A stretch of DNA of 7,053 nt from CAURMH01 sp963525745 (GCA_963525745.1 CAURMH010000062.1:1-7053), one strand, 5' to 3'; positions 1 through 6,138 are shown, counted from the stretch's first letter. Numbers and translations: made by a program. The notes: a model not told the origin generated them from the sequence alone.

Positions 1-50
1 ATCTGCACCTCAATTGTTGGTTGTGGAATCCAACTTTTGGGGTGCAGATC
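1..50. repeat. Imperfect inverted repeat resembling IS150-group insertion-sequence ends
   Basis: Bases 1-20 and 30-49 form inverted arms matching at 17 of 20 positions, around a 9-base loop. Each arm reads ATCTGCACC(T/C)CAA..GTTGG going inwards, which resembles the terminal repeats of IS150-group IS3-family elements as I remember them. No transposase lies between the arms, so this could be a solo remnant or a small palindromic repeat. The right arm is followed at once by a five-T run (52-56), so it could also act as a rightward rho-independent terminator. The tail CAGATCATTTTTAA (45-58) recurs at 3403-3416 beside another hairpin. The window starts inside or at the edge of this element, so its left boundary is unknown. 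Confidence 0.5.
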
Positions 51-57
51 ATTTTTA

Positions 58-66
58 ACCGCACTT
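58..66 (-). other. DNA uptake signal sequence, exact core
   Basis: ACCGCACTT is the reverse complement of the Hin-type uptake core AAGTGCGGT. It lies 22 bases past the stop codon of the leftward transporter gene and directly beside the hairpin at 1-50. Such sites are recognised in natural transformation of Pasteurellaceae. Confidence 0.8.
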
Positions 67-88
67 TACGTTTTTTGTGGGAAAAAAT

Positions 89-1033
89 TTAGGAATTGTT
101 TTCGGATTTTTCTTTCATATTTGAGAAAATATTGGCTAAAATCGGACCCGATACATTGTGCCAAAAACTGAACAATGCGCTTGGCACCGCCGCAATCGGA
201 TTAAAATGAGCGGCAGCCAGCGCAGCACCTAATCCCGAATTTTGCATACCGACTTCAATAGCAATCGCTTTACTGTCCGCCAAATTAAGTTTAAAGGCTT
301 TAGCCGCCAAATAACCTAAAAGATATCCAAAGCTGTTGTGTAAAACGACAACGGTAAAAATTAATAAGCCGGATTCGATAATTTTATCTTTGCTTACCGC
401 AACGACAGCCGCCAGAATTAATACGATGGATATGACGGAAACCAGCGGCATTGTGCGACTGGCTTGCATGATGAATTGTTTAAATAATGCACGGACGATT
501 AAACCTAAGAAAATGGGAAACAGTACCATTTTTAGCACGGACATAAACATTGCAGAGGCATCAATTTCTAGCCATTGACTTGCGAGTAAATAGAAGATAA
601 TAGGCGTGAGTAGAGGCGATAATAATGTTGAGACTGTCGTACAAGCGACGGAAAGTGCGGTGTTGCCGCGGGCTAAATAGGTCATTACATTAGAAGATGT
701 GCCGCCCGGGCATGCGCCGACTAAAATGACGCCGACGGCTAAATCTGACGAGAGGGAAAACGCTTTTGCTAAAAGGAAGGCGATTGAGGGCATGATGACG
801 AATTGGCCGATTACGCCGATAATCACCGATTTTGGGTGTTTTGCTACTTCGCCGAAATCGTCAAAGGTGAGCGTAATTCCCATGCCGAACATAACAAGTC
901 CGAGTAAATAAGGGATATAAGTGCGTAATTCAACAAAATAAGCGGGATATAAAAATGCTAATAATGCAAAAATAATGGCCCAGAGTGCAAAGGTTTTACT
1001 CACAAAATGAGTTAATTTTAACAAGGCTTGCAT
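89..1033 (-). CDS. Bile acid:sodium symporter (BASS) family transporter
   Basis: This is a predicted inner-membrane secondary transporter of the SBF/BASS family, which imports organic anions or related solutes with sodium. It has 314 residues and is almost entirely hydrophobic, consistent with about ten transmembrane helices. The family hallmarks are present: GACPGGTSSNVM (107-118) in the first crossover region and EVGMQNSGLG (260-269) in the second. The sodium-site residues known from the Neisseria meningitidis ASBT structure appear at the same numbers: Gln77, Ser114, Asn115, Ser128, Thr132, Glu260, Met263, Gln264. The reading frame extends 8 codons upstream to a TTG at 1055-1057. ATG at 1031-1033 is preferred because AAGGAA lies 6 bases before it and because this start gives the matching numbering. 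The substrate cannot be told from sequence; bile acid is unlikely to be the only option, since relatives carry pantothenate and other anions. It is transcribed divergently from metK. A USS lies inside it at 653-661. Confidence 0.9.
   Translation of the reverse strand: MQALLKLTHFVSKTFALWAIIFALLAFLYPAYFVELRTYIPYLLGLVMFGMGITLTFDDFGEVAKHPKSVIIGVIGQFVIMPSIAFLLAKAFSLSSDLAVGVILVGACPGGTSSNVMTYLARGNTALSVACTTVSTLLSPLLTPIIFYLLASQWLEIDASAMFMSVLKMVLFPIFLGLIVRALFKQFIMQASRTMPLVSVISIVLILAAVVAVSKDKIIESGLLIFTVVVLHNSFGYLLGYLAAKAFKLNLADSKAIAIEVGMQNSGLGAALAAAHFNPIAAVPSALFSFWHNVSGPILANIFSNMKEKSENNS
653..661 (+). other. DNA uptake signal sequence, exact core, inside the BASS gene
   Basis: AAGTGCGGT is an exact copy of the Hin-type core on the plus strand. 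It lies in the coding region of the leftward transporter gene, where the surrounding residues still fit the family. Confidence 0.8.
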
Positions 1034-1039
1034 AGAGGT

Positions 1040-1045
1040 TTCCTT
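1040..1045 (-). promoter_or_regulatory. Ribosome binding site deciding the BASS start
   Basis: AAGGAA on the minus strand sits 6 bases before ATG at 1031-1033. The upstream in-frame TTG at 1055-1057 has no comparable site, so the shorter 314-residue product is the better call. Confidence 0.75.
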
Positions 1046-1118
1046 ATGTTTTTTCAAAGAGCGGTAGATTTTACCGAGGTTTTCACATATAACAAAGTAG
1101 ATTATGAAATAGCTCTAT

Positions 1119-1132
1119 AAAATCATGATTTT
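1119..1132. repeat. Perfect 14-base AT-rich palindrome in the divergent promoter region
   Basis: AAAATCATGATTTT reads identically on both strands and runs into a T tract to 1135. It lies between the BASS gene start (1033) and the metK promoter (about 1174). It could be an operator for either gene or a chance AT-rich palindrome. I do not recognise it as a named regulator's site. Confidence 0.35.
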
Positions 1133-1173
1133 TTTATGGATTAATGATTGATTCAAATAACAGAGTAAAATAC

Positions 1174-1201
1174 TTGCTTAAGAGGCAAATATCCGTATTA
1201 T
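1174..1201 (+). promoter_or_regulatory. Likely metK promoter
   Basis: The -10 hexamer TATTAT (1196-1201, 5 of 6 to consensus) lies 16 bases downstream of a weak -35 TTGCTT (1174-1179, 3 of 6). The predicted transcription start is near 1207, inside the MetJ boxes that follow immediately, which is the expected geometry for repression. Confidence 0.5.
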
Positions 1202-1225
1202 AGACGTCTATACGTAAAAACATCT
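1202..1225 (+). promoter_or_regulatory. MetJ operator: three tandem met boxes upstream of metK
   Basis: MetJ with bound SAM binds tandem 8-base met boxes of consensus AGACGTCT. The sequence shows a perfect box (1202-1209), then ATACGTAA (1210-1217, 5 of 8) and AAACATCT (1218-1225, 6 of 8), in register. The perfect box is the centre of a 14-base palindrome TATAGACGTCTATA (1199-1212). The array abuts the predicted -10 hexamer and ends 12 bases before the metK start codon. Repression by MetJ would close a feedback loop, because MetK makes the MetJ corepressor. metJ itself is not in the window. Confidence 0.85.
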
Positions 1226-1237
1226 AAATGGAAAATT

Positions 1238-2389
1238 ATGTCAAGTTATCTTTTTACTTCCGAATCCGTTTCCGAAGGGCATCCGGATAAAATTGCCGAT
1301 CAAATTTCAGATGCGGTTTTGGATGAAATTCTAAAACAAGATCCTAAAGCGCGGGTGGCCTGCGAAACTTATGTAAAAACCGGAATGGCGCTTGTGGGAG
1401 GTGAAATTACGACTTCGGCATGGGTTGATATAGAAAATCTTGCCCGCAGAGTCATTTGTGATATTGGCTATACCCATTCGGATATGGGGTTCGATGGACA
1501 TTCCTGCGCTGTGTTAAATGCCATTGGTAAGCAATCTTCCGATATTAATCAGGGTGTCGATCGGGATAATCCTCTAGATCAGGGTGCCGGCGATCAGGGT
1601 ATTATGTTTGGCTATGCTACGAATGAAACAAGCGTATTAATGCCTGCGGCCATTACTTATTCTCATCGCTTGATGGAAAAACAGGCTGAAGTGCGTAAGA
1701 GCGGTAAATTGGCATGGTTGCGTCCGGATGCCAAAAGCCAAGTCACGCTAAAATATGAAAATAATAAAATTGTCGGAGTTGATGCAGTCGTGCTTTCGAC
1801 TCAACATACTGACGACATTTCCCAAAAAATGCTGTATGAAGGCGTGATGGAAGAAATTATTAAACCGGTTCTTCCGAGCGAATGGTTATCAAAAGAGACT
1901 AAATATTTTATTAATCCGACGGGACGCTTTGTTATTGGAGGTCCAATGGGCGATTGCGGTTTAACCGGTCGTAAAATTATTGTTGATACATACGGCGGCG
2001 CTGCGCGTCACGGTGGCGGCGCATTTTCGGGCAAAGATCCTTCTAAAGTAGATCGCTCGGCTGCTTATGCCGCACGTTATGTGGCAAAAAATATTGTCGC
2101 GGCAGGTTTGGCCGACCGTTGTGAAATTCAACTTTCCTACGCCATTGGCGTGGCTGAGCCGACATCAATCATGATAGAAACGTTTGGTACTGGTAAGGTT
2201 TCTAACGAACAGTTGGTGAAGTTAGTAAGAGAGTATTTCGATTTACGTCCTTACGGATTGATAAAAATGTTAAATTTAATTCAACCGATCTATCGTCAGA
2301 CAGCGGCCTACGGACATTTCGGACGGGAACAATTCCCTTGGGAAGCGGTAGATCGTGCAGAAGAGTTGCGTACCGCGGCGGGAATATAA
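1238..2389 (+). CDS. metK: S-adenosylmethionine synthetase (methionine adenosyltransferase)
   Basis: MetK makes SAM from methionine and ATP with release of phosphate and pyrophosphate, in the cytoplasm, as a tetramer in characterised bacterial enzymes. The 383-residue product is the usual length (384 in E. coli) and shows the family motifs in order: GHPDK (14-18) with the catalytic-region histidine, GAGDQGIMFGYA (about 116-127), and the glycine-rich GGGAFSGKDPSKVDRS loop (about 259-274), which contributes to substrate and phosphate binding. The N-terminus SSYLFTSESVSEGHPDK fits the family without extension, so ATG 1238 is the start. The ribosome site is weak (TGGA about 6 bases upstream). It is a single gene with its own MetJ-controlled promoter, and an uptake-signal hairpin follows it. 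There is no sign of truncation or transfer. Confidence 0.98.
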   Translation: MSSYLFTSESVSEGHPDKIADQISDAVLDEILKQDPKARVACETYVKTGMALVGGEITTSAWVDIENLARRVICDIGYTHSDMGFDGHSCAVLNAIGKQSSDINQGVDRDNPLDQGAGDQGIMFGYATNETSVLMPAAITYSHRLMEKQAEVRKSGKLAWLRPDAKSQVTLKYENNKIVGVDAVVLSTQHTDDISQKMLYEGVMEEIIKPVLPSEWLSKETKYFINPTGRFVIGGPMGDCGLTGRKIIVDTYGGAARHGGGAFSGKDPSKVDRSAAYAARYVAKNIVAAGLADRCEIQLSYAIGVAEPTSIMIETFGTGKVSNEQLVKLVREYFDLRPYGLIKMLNLIQPIYRQTAAYGHFGREQFPWEAVDRAEELRTAAGI

Positions 2390-2420
2390 ACTTTCCTAAT
2401 TTTTCTTGAAATTCAGGAAA

Positions 2421-2466
2421 TATTGACCGCACTTGGACGATTCGTTCAAAGTGCGGTTGATATTTT
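2421..2466 (+). terminator. Terminator-like hairpin made of two inverted uptake signals, after metK
   Basis: An exact USS on the minus strand (2426-2434) and one on the plus strand (2449-2457) face each other. They form a stem of about 14 pairs (2421-2434 with 2449-2462), counting two G-U pairs, followed by only four Ts (2463-2466). Inverted USS pairs serving as terminators are known in H. influenzae. The short T run makes this one weaker than the copy at 6697-6739. Its tail overlaps the -35 region of the next gene's promoter. Confidence 0.7.
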
Positions 2467-2492
2467 GAGCTATTTTCCATAACCTGTATAAT
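2465..2492 (+). promoter_or_regulatory. Likely promoter of the lipoprotein gene
   Basis: A perfect -10 TATAAT (2487-2492) lies 16 bases after TTGAGC (2465-2470, 4 of 6 to the -35 consensus). The predicted start is near 2499, giving a leader of about 30 bases. The lipoprotein gene therefore need not depend on metK transcription. Confidence 0.65.
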
Positions 2493-2528
2493 AGTGCAAA
2501 ATTACAACGCATTTAAAAAAGGAGAGTT

Positions 2529-3056
2529 ATGCTAAAAAATCTTTCGGTTTTATTTGTTATCGTGCTATTAAGTGCCTGTTCAATGTCATCTGTCGAATCC
2601 TATATCCCTTTTATGGGAAGTGAAAAAAAAGTGATTGATCTGGATCGAGATAACATCGATCAAAAATCTTATGCGGCGGCTTATGAAGCGACATTGGCAA
2701 CTTATAAAGGACGAGTGAACGAATCTTTTCAAGTGGATAATTTCGCAAGCGGTGCAAAAAATTGGTATTTAGGGCGTATTTTATTGCCTGTAGAGGAAAT
2801 TCAGCAGAAGCTTTATAGCGGCAGCGGTCATGATTCCGATGTTTATGCTTATTATAGCGGTGTGTTGCATGCAGCGACTTTAGAACAAAACTTCAACCGA
2901 TTGAGCCCGACCTGTTGGTCAAAAATTGATTCGCCGAGCGTCACACAGGGCATCTATGACGCTATGCTCGATCTCCGAAAAGGAACCGAACGCGCTGAAA
3001 ATGACGAATATATTGCTGCCGGAAGCGAAGCATTATTGCGTGTTTGCGGGGATTAG
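2529..3056 (+). CDS. Small lipoprotein of unknown function
   Basis: I do not recognise the family. The 175-residue product begins with a lipoprotein signal peptide: Lys3, a hydrophobic core (about 5-14) and the lipobox LSAC, with Cys17 as the lipidated residue. Residue +2 is Ser rather than Asp, so outer-membrane sorting by the Lol system is the default guess. The rest is soluble, with several Tyr/Ala-rich probably helical stretches (about 47-60 and 103-120) and two more cysteines, Cys129 and Cys173, that could form a disulfide in the periplasm. A strong ribosome site GGAGAG (2521-2526) and its own promoter precede it. It sits 139 bases after metK, separated by a terminator-like hairpin, so a functional link to SAM synthesis is not implied. 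The lipoprotein call is firm; the role is open. Confidence 0.88.
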   Translation: MLKNLSVLFVIVLLSACSMSSVESYIPFMGSEKKVIDLDRDNIDQKSYAAAYEATLATYKGRVNESFQVDNFASGAKNWYLGRILLPVEEIQQKLYSGSGHDSDVYAYYSGVLHAATLEQNFNRLSPTCWSKIDSPSVTQGIYDAMLDLRKGTERAENDEYIAAGSEALLRVCGD

Positions 3057-3150
3057 TATTAGTACTTCTATTTTGTTATTGTACAATGAGTAAATCCTTT
3101 GAGCTATAAGATAAACCAGCAGTTTTTTATTTTGCAAAAAATTGCTTATC

Positions 3151-3175
3151 ATCCACCACTTGCGGTGGATTTTTT
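3151..3175 (+). terminator. Rho-independent terminator, likely for the lipoprotein gene
   Basis: A perfect 7-base-pair stem, ATCCACC (3151-3157) with GGTGGAT (3164-3170), has a 6-base loop and is followed by a T run ending at 3175. It lies about 95 bases beyond the lipoprotein stop codon and has the right orientation for it. The hairpin falls inside the doubtful minus-strand frame. Confidence 0.65.
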
Positions 3176-3378
3176 AATTTGTCTTTTAATTGGCGAAAAA
3201 AATAGAGCTGGGTCAGTAATTGATTTTGTATAAGCGCTTGCGTTTTAGTTAAGGGCATTTCTTTCATTCCAAGGGCAATGGAAGACTACTATAGCAGCCG
3301 CCAATTATAACTGCCTTGCGCATTCCCGCCGGTTGCACACCGCAGAGAATCAATATTATGCTGAACACCCAATGTAAG

Positions 3379-3409
3379 TGATCTGCCCCCTAATTTTAGG
3401 GACAGATCA
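3379..3409. repeat. Second inverted-repeat hairpin, related in its ends to the one at 1-50
   Basis: TGATCTG (3379-3385) pairs perfectly with CAGATCA (3403-3409); after one mismatch, CCC pairs with GGG and TAA with TTA further in. Five Ts follow (3410-3414), so it could end rightward transcripts. The 14 bases CAGATCATTTTTAA (3403-3416) are identical to 45-58. The inner arms differ from the first hairpin (CCCCCTAA rather than ACCTCAATTG). Both copies lie just past the stop codon of a leftward gene, in the same orientation. A mobile-element remnant or small palindromic repeat is possible. Confidence 0.5.
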
Positions 3410-3464
3410 TTTTTAAAAGGATTTTTTAAATCTACCGTACTTTTTTATGTTTTAAGATCCGGGT

Positions 3465-4190
3465 TTATTTAATGGCGATCATCGAACCGAAATTAAAACA
3501 CTGGAACCACAGTTCCACATGAGCAAATCCAATGTTTTTTAACCGCGTTTTATGGGTGTCGATGCTATCCGTGCGCATCACATTTTCCAATGCGGTGCGT
3601 TTTTGACTCACTTCTAACTCGCTATAACCGTTGGCGCGCTTGAACTGATGATGTAAGTCAATCAGCAATTCGTCGATTTGCTCGTCTGCAAAACGGAATT
3701 TTTCCGAAAGCACTAATACGCCGTTCGGCTTCAAACCCTGATAAATTTTTTCCAATAACGCTACGCGATCCTGCGGCGGCAAAAATTGCAAAGTGAAATT
3801 TAAAATCACCATGGAAGCGTTCTGAATATCAATCTGACGAATATCATCACATAAAATTTCCACCGGAATGTCGCTGTGATAAGCCGCGATGTGCTGACGG
3901 CAACGTTCTACCATCGGTTGGGAATTATCTACGCCGATAATCTTCACATTAGGTCGGCGAATGTGACGACGTGCGGAAAGCGTCGCCGCACCGCGTGAAC
4001 AGCCAAGATCGTACACATTGCTATTGGCGGTCACAAAGCGTTCGGCAAGCATACCGATGGCGGTAATGATATTGGAATAGCCCGGCACGGAGCGTTGGAT
4101 CATATCGGGAAACACTTCGGCTACGCTTTCGTCAAAGGTAAAATCGCCCAATTTTTCAATGGGCGCGGAGAAAATGGTGTCTTTGTTCAT
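3465..4190 (-). CDS. cmoA: Carboxy-S-adenosyl-L-methionine synthase
   Basis: CmoA makes carboxy-SAM from SAM and prephenate; CmoB then uses it to turn 5-hydroxyuridine at tRNA position 34 into 5-carboxymethoxyuridine. It acts in the cytoplasm. The 241-residue product (247 in E. coli) matches the family throughout. It has a class I methyltransferase fold with SAM loop VYDLGCSRGAATLS (59-72), acidic motif VDNS (87-90) and NFTLQFL (131-137). Family blocks DFTFDESVAEVFPDMIQRSVPGYSN (16-40) and RANGYSELE (185-193) are also present. Arg198 aligns with E. coli Arg199, the residue reported to hold the carboxylate of carboxy-SAM. ATG 4190 gives the standard N-terminus, but no clear ribosome site precedes it. 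It diverges from aspS, and cmoB is not in the window. It was formerly annotated as a tRNA methyltransferase (YecO). Confidence 0.96.
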   Translation of the reverse strand: MNKDTIFSAPIEKLGDFTFDESVAEVFPDMIQRSVPGYSNIITAIGMLAERFVTANSNVYDLGCSRGAATLSARRHIRRPNVKIIGVDNSQPMVERCRQHIAAYHSDIPVEILCDDIRQIDIQNASMVILNFTLQFLPPQDRVALLEKIYQGLKPNGVLVLSEKFRFADEQIDELLIDLHHQFKRANGYSELEVSQKRTALENVMRTDSIDTHKTRLKNIGFAHVELWFQCFNFGSMIAIK

Positions 4191-4212
4191 GGTTTTTATA
4201 AACTGTGCAAAA

Positions 4213-4221
4213 AAGTGCGGT
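4213..4221 (+). other. DNA uptake signal sequence in the cmoA-aspS intergenic region
   Basis: An exact AAGTGCGGT core is followed by the AT-rich flank (CATTTTAGAGAAAG) typical of the extended Hin-type signal. It lies near the predicted cmoA transcription start. Confidence 0.85.
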
Positions 4222-4222
4222 C

Positions 4223-4250
4223 ATTTTAGAGAAAGTTTTTCACCACGCAA
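4223..4250 (-). promoter_or_regulatory. Candidate cmoA promoter
   Basis: On the minus strand, TAAAAT (4228-4223, 5 of 6) lies 16 bases after TTGCGT (4250-4245, 3 of 6). The predicted start is near 4215, giving a short leader of about 25 bases. The -35 is weak, so this is tentative. Confidence 0.4.
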
Positions 4251-4268
4251 ATAAATTTCGCTTTCCAA

Positions 4269-4297
4269 TTCAAAAGCCCCGGCAATTTCCGTATAAT
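4269..4297 (+). promoter_or_regulatory. Likely aspS promoter
   Basis: A perfect -10 TATAAT (4292-4297) lies 17 bases after TTCAAA (4269-4274, 4 of 6). The predicted start is near 4304, giving a leader of about 38 bases that ends in a good ribosome site, AAAGGAA (4328-4334). Confidence 0.65.
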
Positions 4298-4341
4298 CAG
4301 GCGGTTAATTTATCTCTGAATTAGAAAAAAGGAATATAAAA

Positions 4342-6108
4342 ATGATGCGTTCACATTATTGCGGTGCGTTAAACCGTACAAATATTGGTCAAGAAGTGAC
4401 ATTAAGCGGTTGGGTGCACCGTCGTCGTGATTTAGGCGGTTTGATTTTTATTGATATGCGTGACCGTGATGGCATCGTGCAAGTGTGTTTCGATCCGAAA
4501 TACCAAGACGCCTTAACCGCCGCGGCAGGCTTACGTAACGAATTTTGCATTCAAATCAAAGGTGAAGTGATTGCCCGCCCGGAAAATCAAATCAACAAAA
4601 ATATGGCGACCGGCGAAGTGGAAGTCTTGGCAAAAGCGCTAAAAATCTATAACGCTTCCGATGTGCTGCCGCTTGATTTCAACCAAAATAATACGGAAGA
4701 ACAACGCTTAAAATACCGTTATTTGGATTTACGTCGCCCTGAGATGGCGCAACGTTTGAAAACCCGCGCGAAAATCACTAGTTTTGTGCGTCGTTTTATG
4801 GATGACAACGGTTTCTTAGATATCGAAACCCCAATGCTCACCAAAGCCACTCCGGAAGGTGCGCGTGACTATCTGGTGCCGAGCCGCGTGCATAAAGGCA
4901 AGTTTTACGCCTTGCCGCAATCTCCGCAGCTGTTCAAACAGCTTCTGATGATGTCCGGTTTTGACCGTTATTATCAAATCGTGAAATGTTTCCGCGATGA
5001 AGATTTACGTGCAGACCGCCAACCTGAATTTACCCAAATCGATGTGGAAACCTCTTTCTTAACCGCGCCTGAAGTGCGTGAAATTATGGAACGTATGGTG
5101 CACGGTTTGTGGCAAGAAATTATTGGCGTGGATTTAAGCAAATTCCCGGTGATGACCTGGCAAGAAGCAATGCGCCGTTTTGGTTCCGATAAGCCTGATT
5201 TGCGTAACCCGTTAGAAATGGTGGATGTGGCGGACATCGTGAAAGACGTGGATTTCAAAGTATTTAGCGGACCTGCAAATGATCCGAATGGTCGCGTCAC
5301 CGTGATTCGTGTGCCGAATGGTCATGAAATTACACGCAAGCAAATCGACGAATATACGCAATTCGTGGGCATTTATGGCGCGAAAGGCTTGGCATGGTTA
5401 AAAGTGAACGATGTCAACGCAGGTCTTGAAGGCGTGCAAAGCCCGATTGCGAAATTCTTAAATGAAGACGTATTAAAAGCCTTGTTTGAGCGCGTAGGCG
5501 CACAAACCGGCGATATTTTATTCTTCGGCGCGGACAAATGGCAAACCGCCACCGATGCCATGGGCGCATTGCGTTTGAAACTGGGCCGCGATTTAGGTTT
5601 AACCCGTTTAGACGAATGGCAACCGCTTTGGGTCATTGATTTCCCAATGTTTGAACGTGATGATGAAGGCAATTTGGCGGCAATGCACCACCCATTCACT
5701 TCACCAAAAGATTTCAGCCCGGAACAATTAGAAGCGGATCCGACAAGTGCGGTCGCCAATGCTTACGATATGGTCATCAACGGCTACGAGGTGGGCGGCG
5801 GTTCTGTGCGTATATTCGACCCGAAAATGCAACAAACCGTGTTCCGTATTCTTGGCATCAACGAACAAGAACAACGCGAAAAATTTGGTTTCTTGTTGGA
5901 TGCCTTAAAATTCGGCACACCGCCACACGCAGGTTTAGCGTTCGGTTTAGACCGTTTAACCATGCTTTTAACCGGCACTGAAAATATCCGTGATGTGATT
6001 GCGTTCCCGAAAACCACGGCAGCGGCGTGCTTAATGACTGAAGCGCCAAGCGTGGCAAACCCGCAAGCTTTGGCGGAATTAAGTGTTCAAGTTGTGAAAG
6101 CGGAATAG
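4342..6108 (+). CDS. aspS: Aspartyl-tRNA synthetase
   Basis: AspRS attaches aspartate to tRNA-Asp using ATP, in the cytoplasm, as a class IIb dimer. The 588-residue length is that of the bacterial type (590 in E. coli). The domains appear in order: N-terminal OB-fold anticodon-binding domain (about 1-105, with LSGWVHRRRDLG), catalytic core with YRYLDLRRPEMAQRL and FLDIETPMLTKATPEGARD (motif 1 region), motif 2 FRDEDLRADRQPEFTQID (about 216-234), the bacterial GAD insertion (about 285-420), and motif 3 GLAFGLDRLTMLL (about 532-544). Two adjacent ATGs (4342 and 4345) are possible starts; the second aligns with the E. coli N-terminus, and the ribosome site GGAA at 4331-4334 serves either. Codon use is clean and translation-optimised compared with the gene downstream. 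A USS lies inside it at 5745-5753. Confidence 0.98.
   Translation: MMRSHYCGALNRTNIGQEVTLSGWVHRRRDLGGLIFIDMRDRDGIVQVCFDPKYQDALTAAAGLRNEFCIQIKGEVIARPENQINKNMATGEVEVLAKALKIYNASDVLPLDFNQNNTEEQRLKYRYLDLRRPEMAQRLKTRAKITSFVRRFMDDNGFLDIETPMLTKATPEGARDYLVPSRVHKGKFYALPQSPQLFKQLLMMSGFDRYYQIVKCFRDEDLRADRQPEFTQIDVETSFLTAPEVREIMERMVHGLWQEIIGVDLSKFPVMTWQEAMRRFGSDKPDLRNPLEMVDVADIVKDVDFKVFSGPANDPNGRVTVIRVPNGHEITRKQIDEYTQFVGIYGAKGLAWLKVNDVNAGLEGVQSPIAKFLNEDVLKALFERVGAQTGDILFFGADKWQTATDAMGALRLKLGRDLGLTRLDEWQPLWVIDFPMFERDDEGNLAAMHHPFTSPKDFSPEQLEADPTSAVANAYDMVINGYEVGGGSVRIFDPKMQQTVFRILGINEQEQREKFGFLLDALKFGTPPHAGLAFGLDRLTMLLTGTENIRDVIAFPKTTAAACLMTEAPSVANPQALAELSVQVVKAE
5745..5753 (+). other. DNA uptake signal sequence, exact core, inside aspS
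   Basis: An exact AAGTGCGGT core, read in frame across a Thr-Ser-Ala-Val stretch of AspRS. The site lies in a variable loop upstream of the conserved NAYDMVINGYE block. Confidence 0.8.
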
Positions 6109-6129
6109 ACATTGAAAATGTGAAAGATA

Positions 6130-6138
6130 AAGTGCGGT
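6130..6138 (+). other. DNA uptake signal sequence after aspS
   Basis: An exact AAGTGCGGT core 21 bases past the aspS stop. It forms the left part of the near-palindrome at 6133-6152. Confidence 0.8.

Larger units (their letters stand above)
3127..3447 (-). pseudogene. Possible degraded reading frame or repeat fragment
   Basis: One minus-strand frame is open between stops for 51 codons (3444-3292), meets two adjacent TAG codons (3291-3286), and is open again for 52 codons (3285-3130) before TAA (3127-3129). The first part contains protein-like text such as SLTLGVQHNIDSL and GNAQGSYNWRLL. The second contains a 46-residue ATG-started peptide (3267-3130) that begins MKEMPLTKTQ and ends QFFAK. 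No convincing ribosome site is seen and I cannot name the family. A different frame on the plus strand is also open over part of the region (about 3249-3376), so coding is unproven. It could be a gene remnant, a copy of a family-specific intergenic repeat, or chance. Confidence 0.25.

Noticed and set aside
336..911. Two plus-strand frames of 70-80 codons opposite the BASS transporter
   Set aside because: They are shadows of a well-supported membrane protein gene, with low-complexity Thr/Met/Lys-rich translations.
1199..1237. SAM riboswitch upstream of metK
   Set aside because: The leader from the predicted start to the ATG is only about 30 bases, too short for any SAM riboswitch class, and the met boxes explain the regulation.
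1228..1290. Out-of-frame ATG 10 bases before the metK start, giving a 20-codon overlapping peptide
   Set aside because: It has no ribosome site of its own and would end inside metK. The MetK family N-terminus clearly begins at 1238.
2202..2480. Minus-strand reading frame of 92 codons overlapping the end of metK
   Set aside because: It lies mostly opposite the conserved MetK C-terminus and the USS hairpin, has no ribosome site, and its composition is that of a shadow frame.
2744..2755. Possible Apl-type uptake signal (ACAAGCGGT) in the lipoprotein gene
   Set aside because: The sequence is GCAAGCGGT, one mismatch from the core and isolated, whereas all exact uptake signals here are Hin-type.
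3061..3175. Possible small RNA ending at the terminator 3151-3175
   Set aside because: TACAAT at 3082-3087 resembles a -10, but no acceptable -35 is found at 16-18 bases; the terminator is more simply assigned to the lipoprotein gene.
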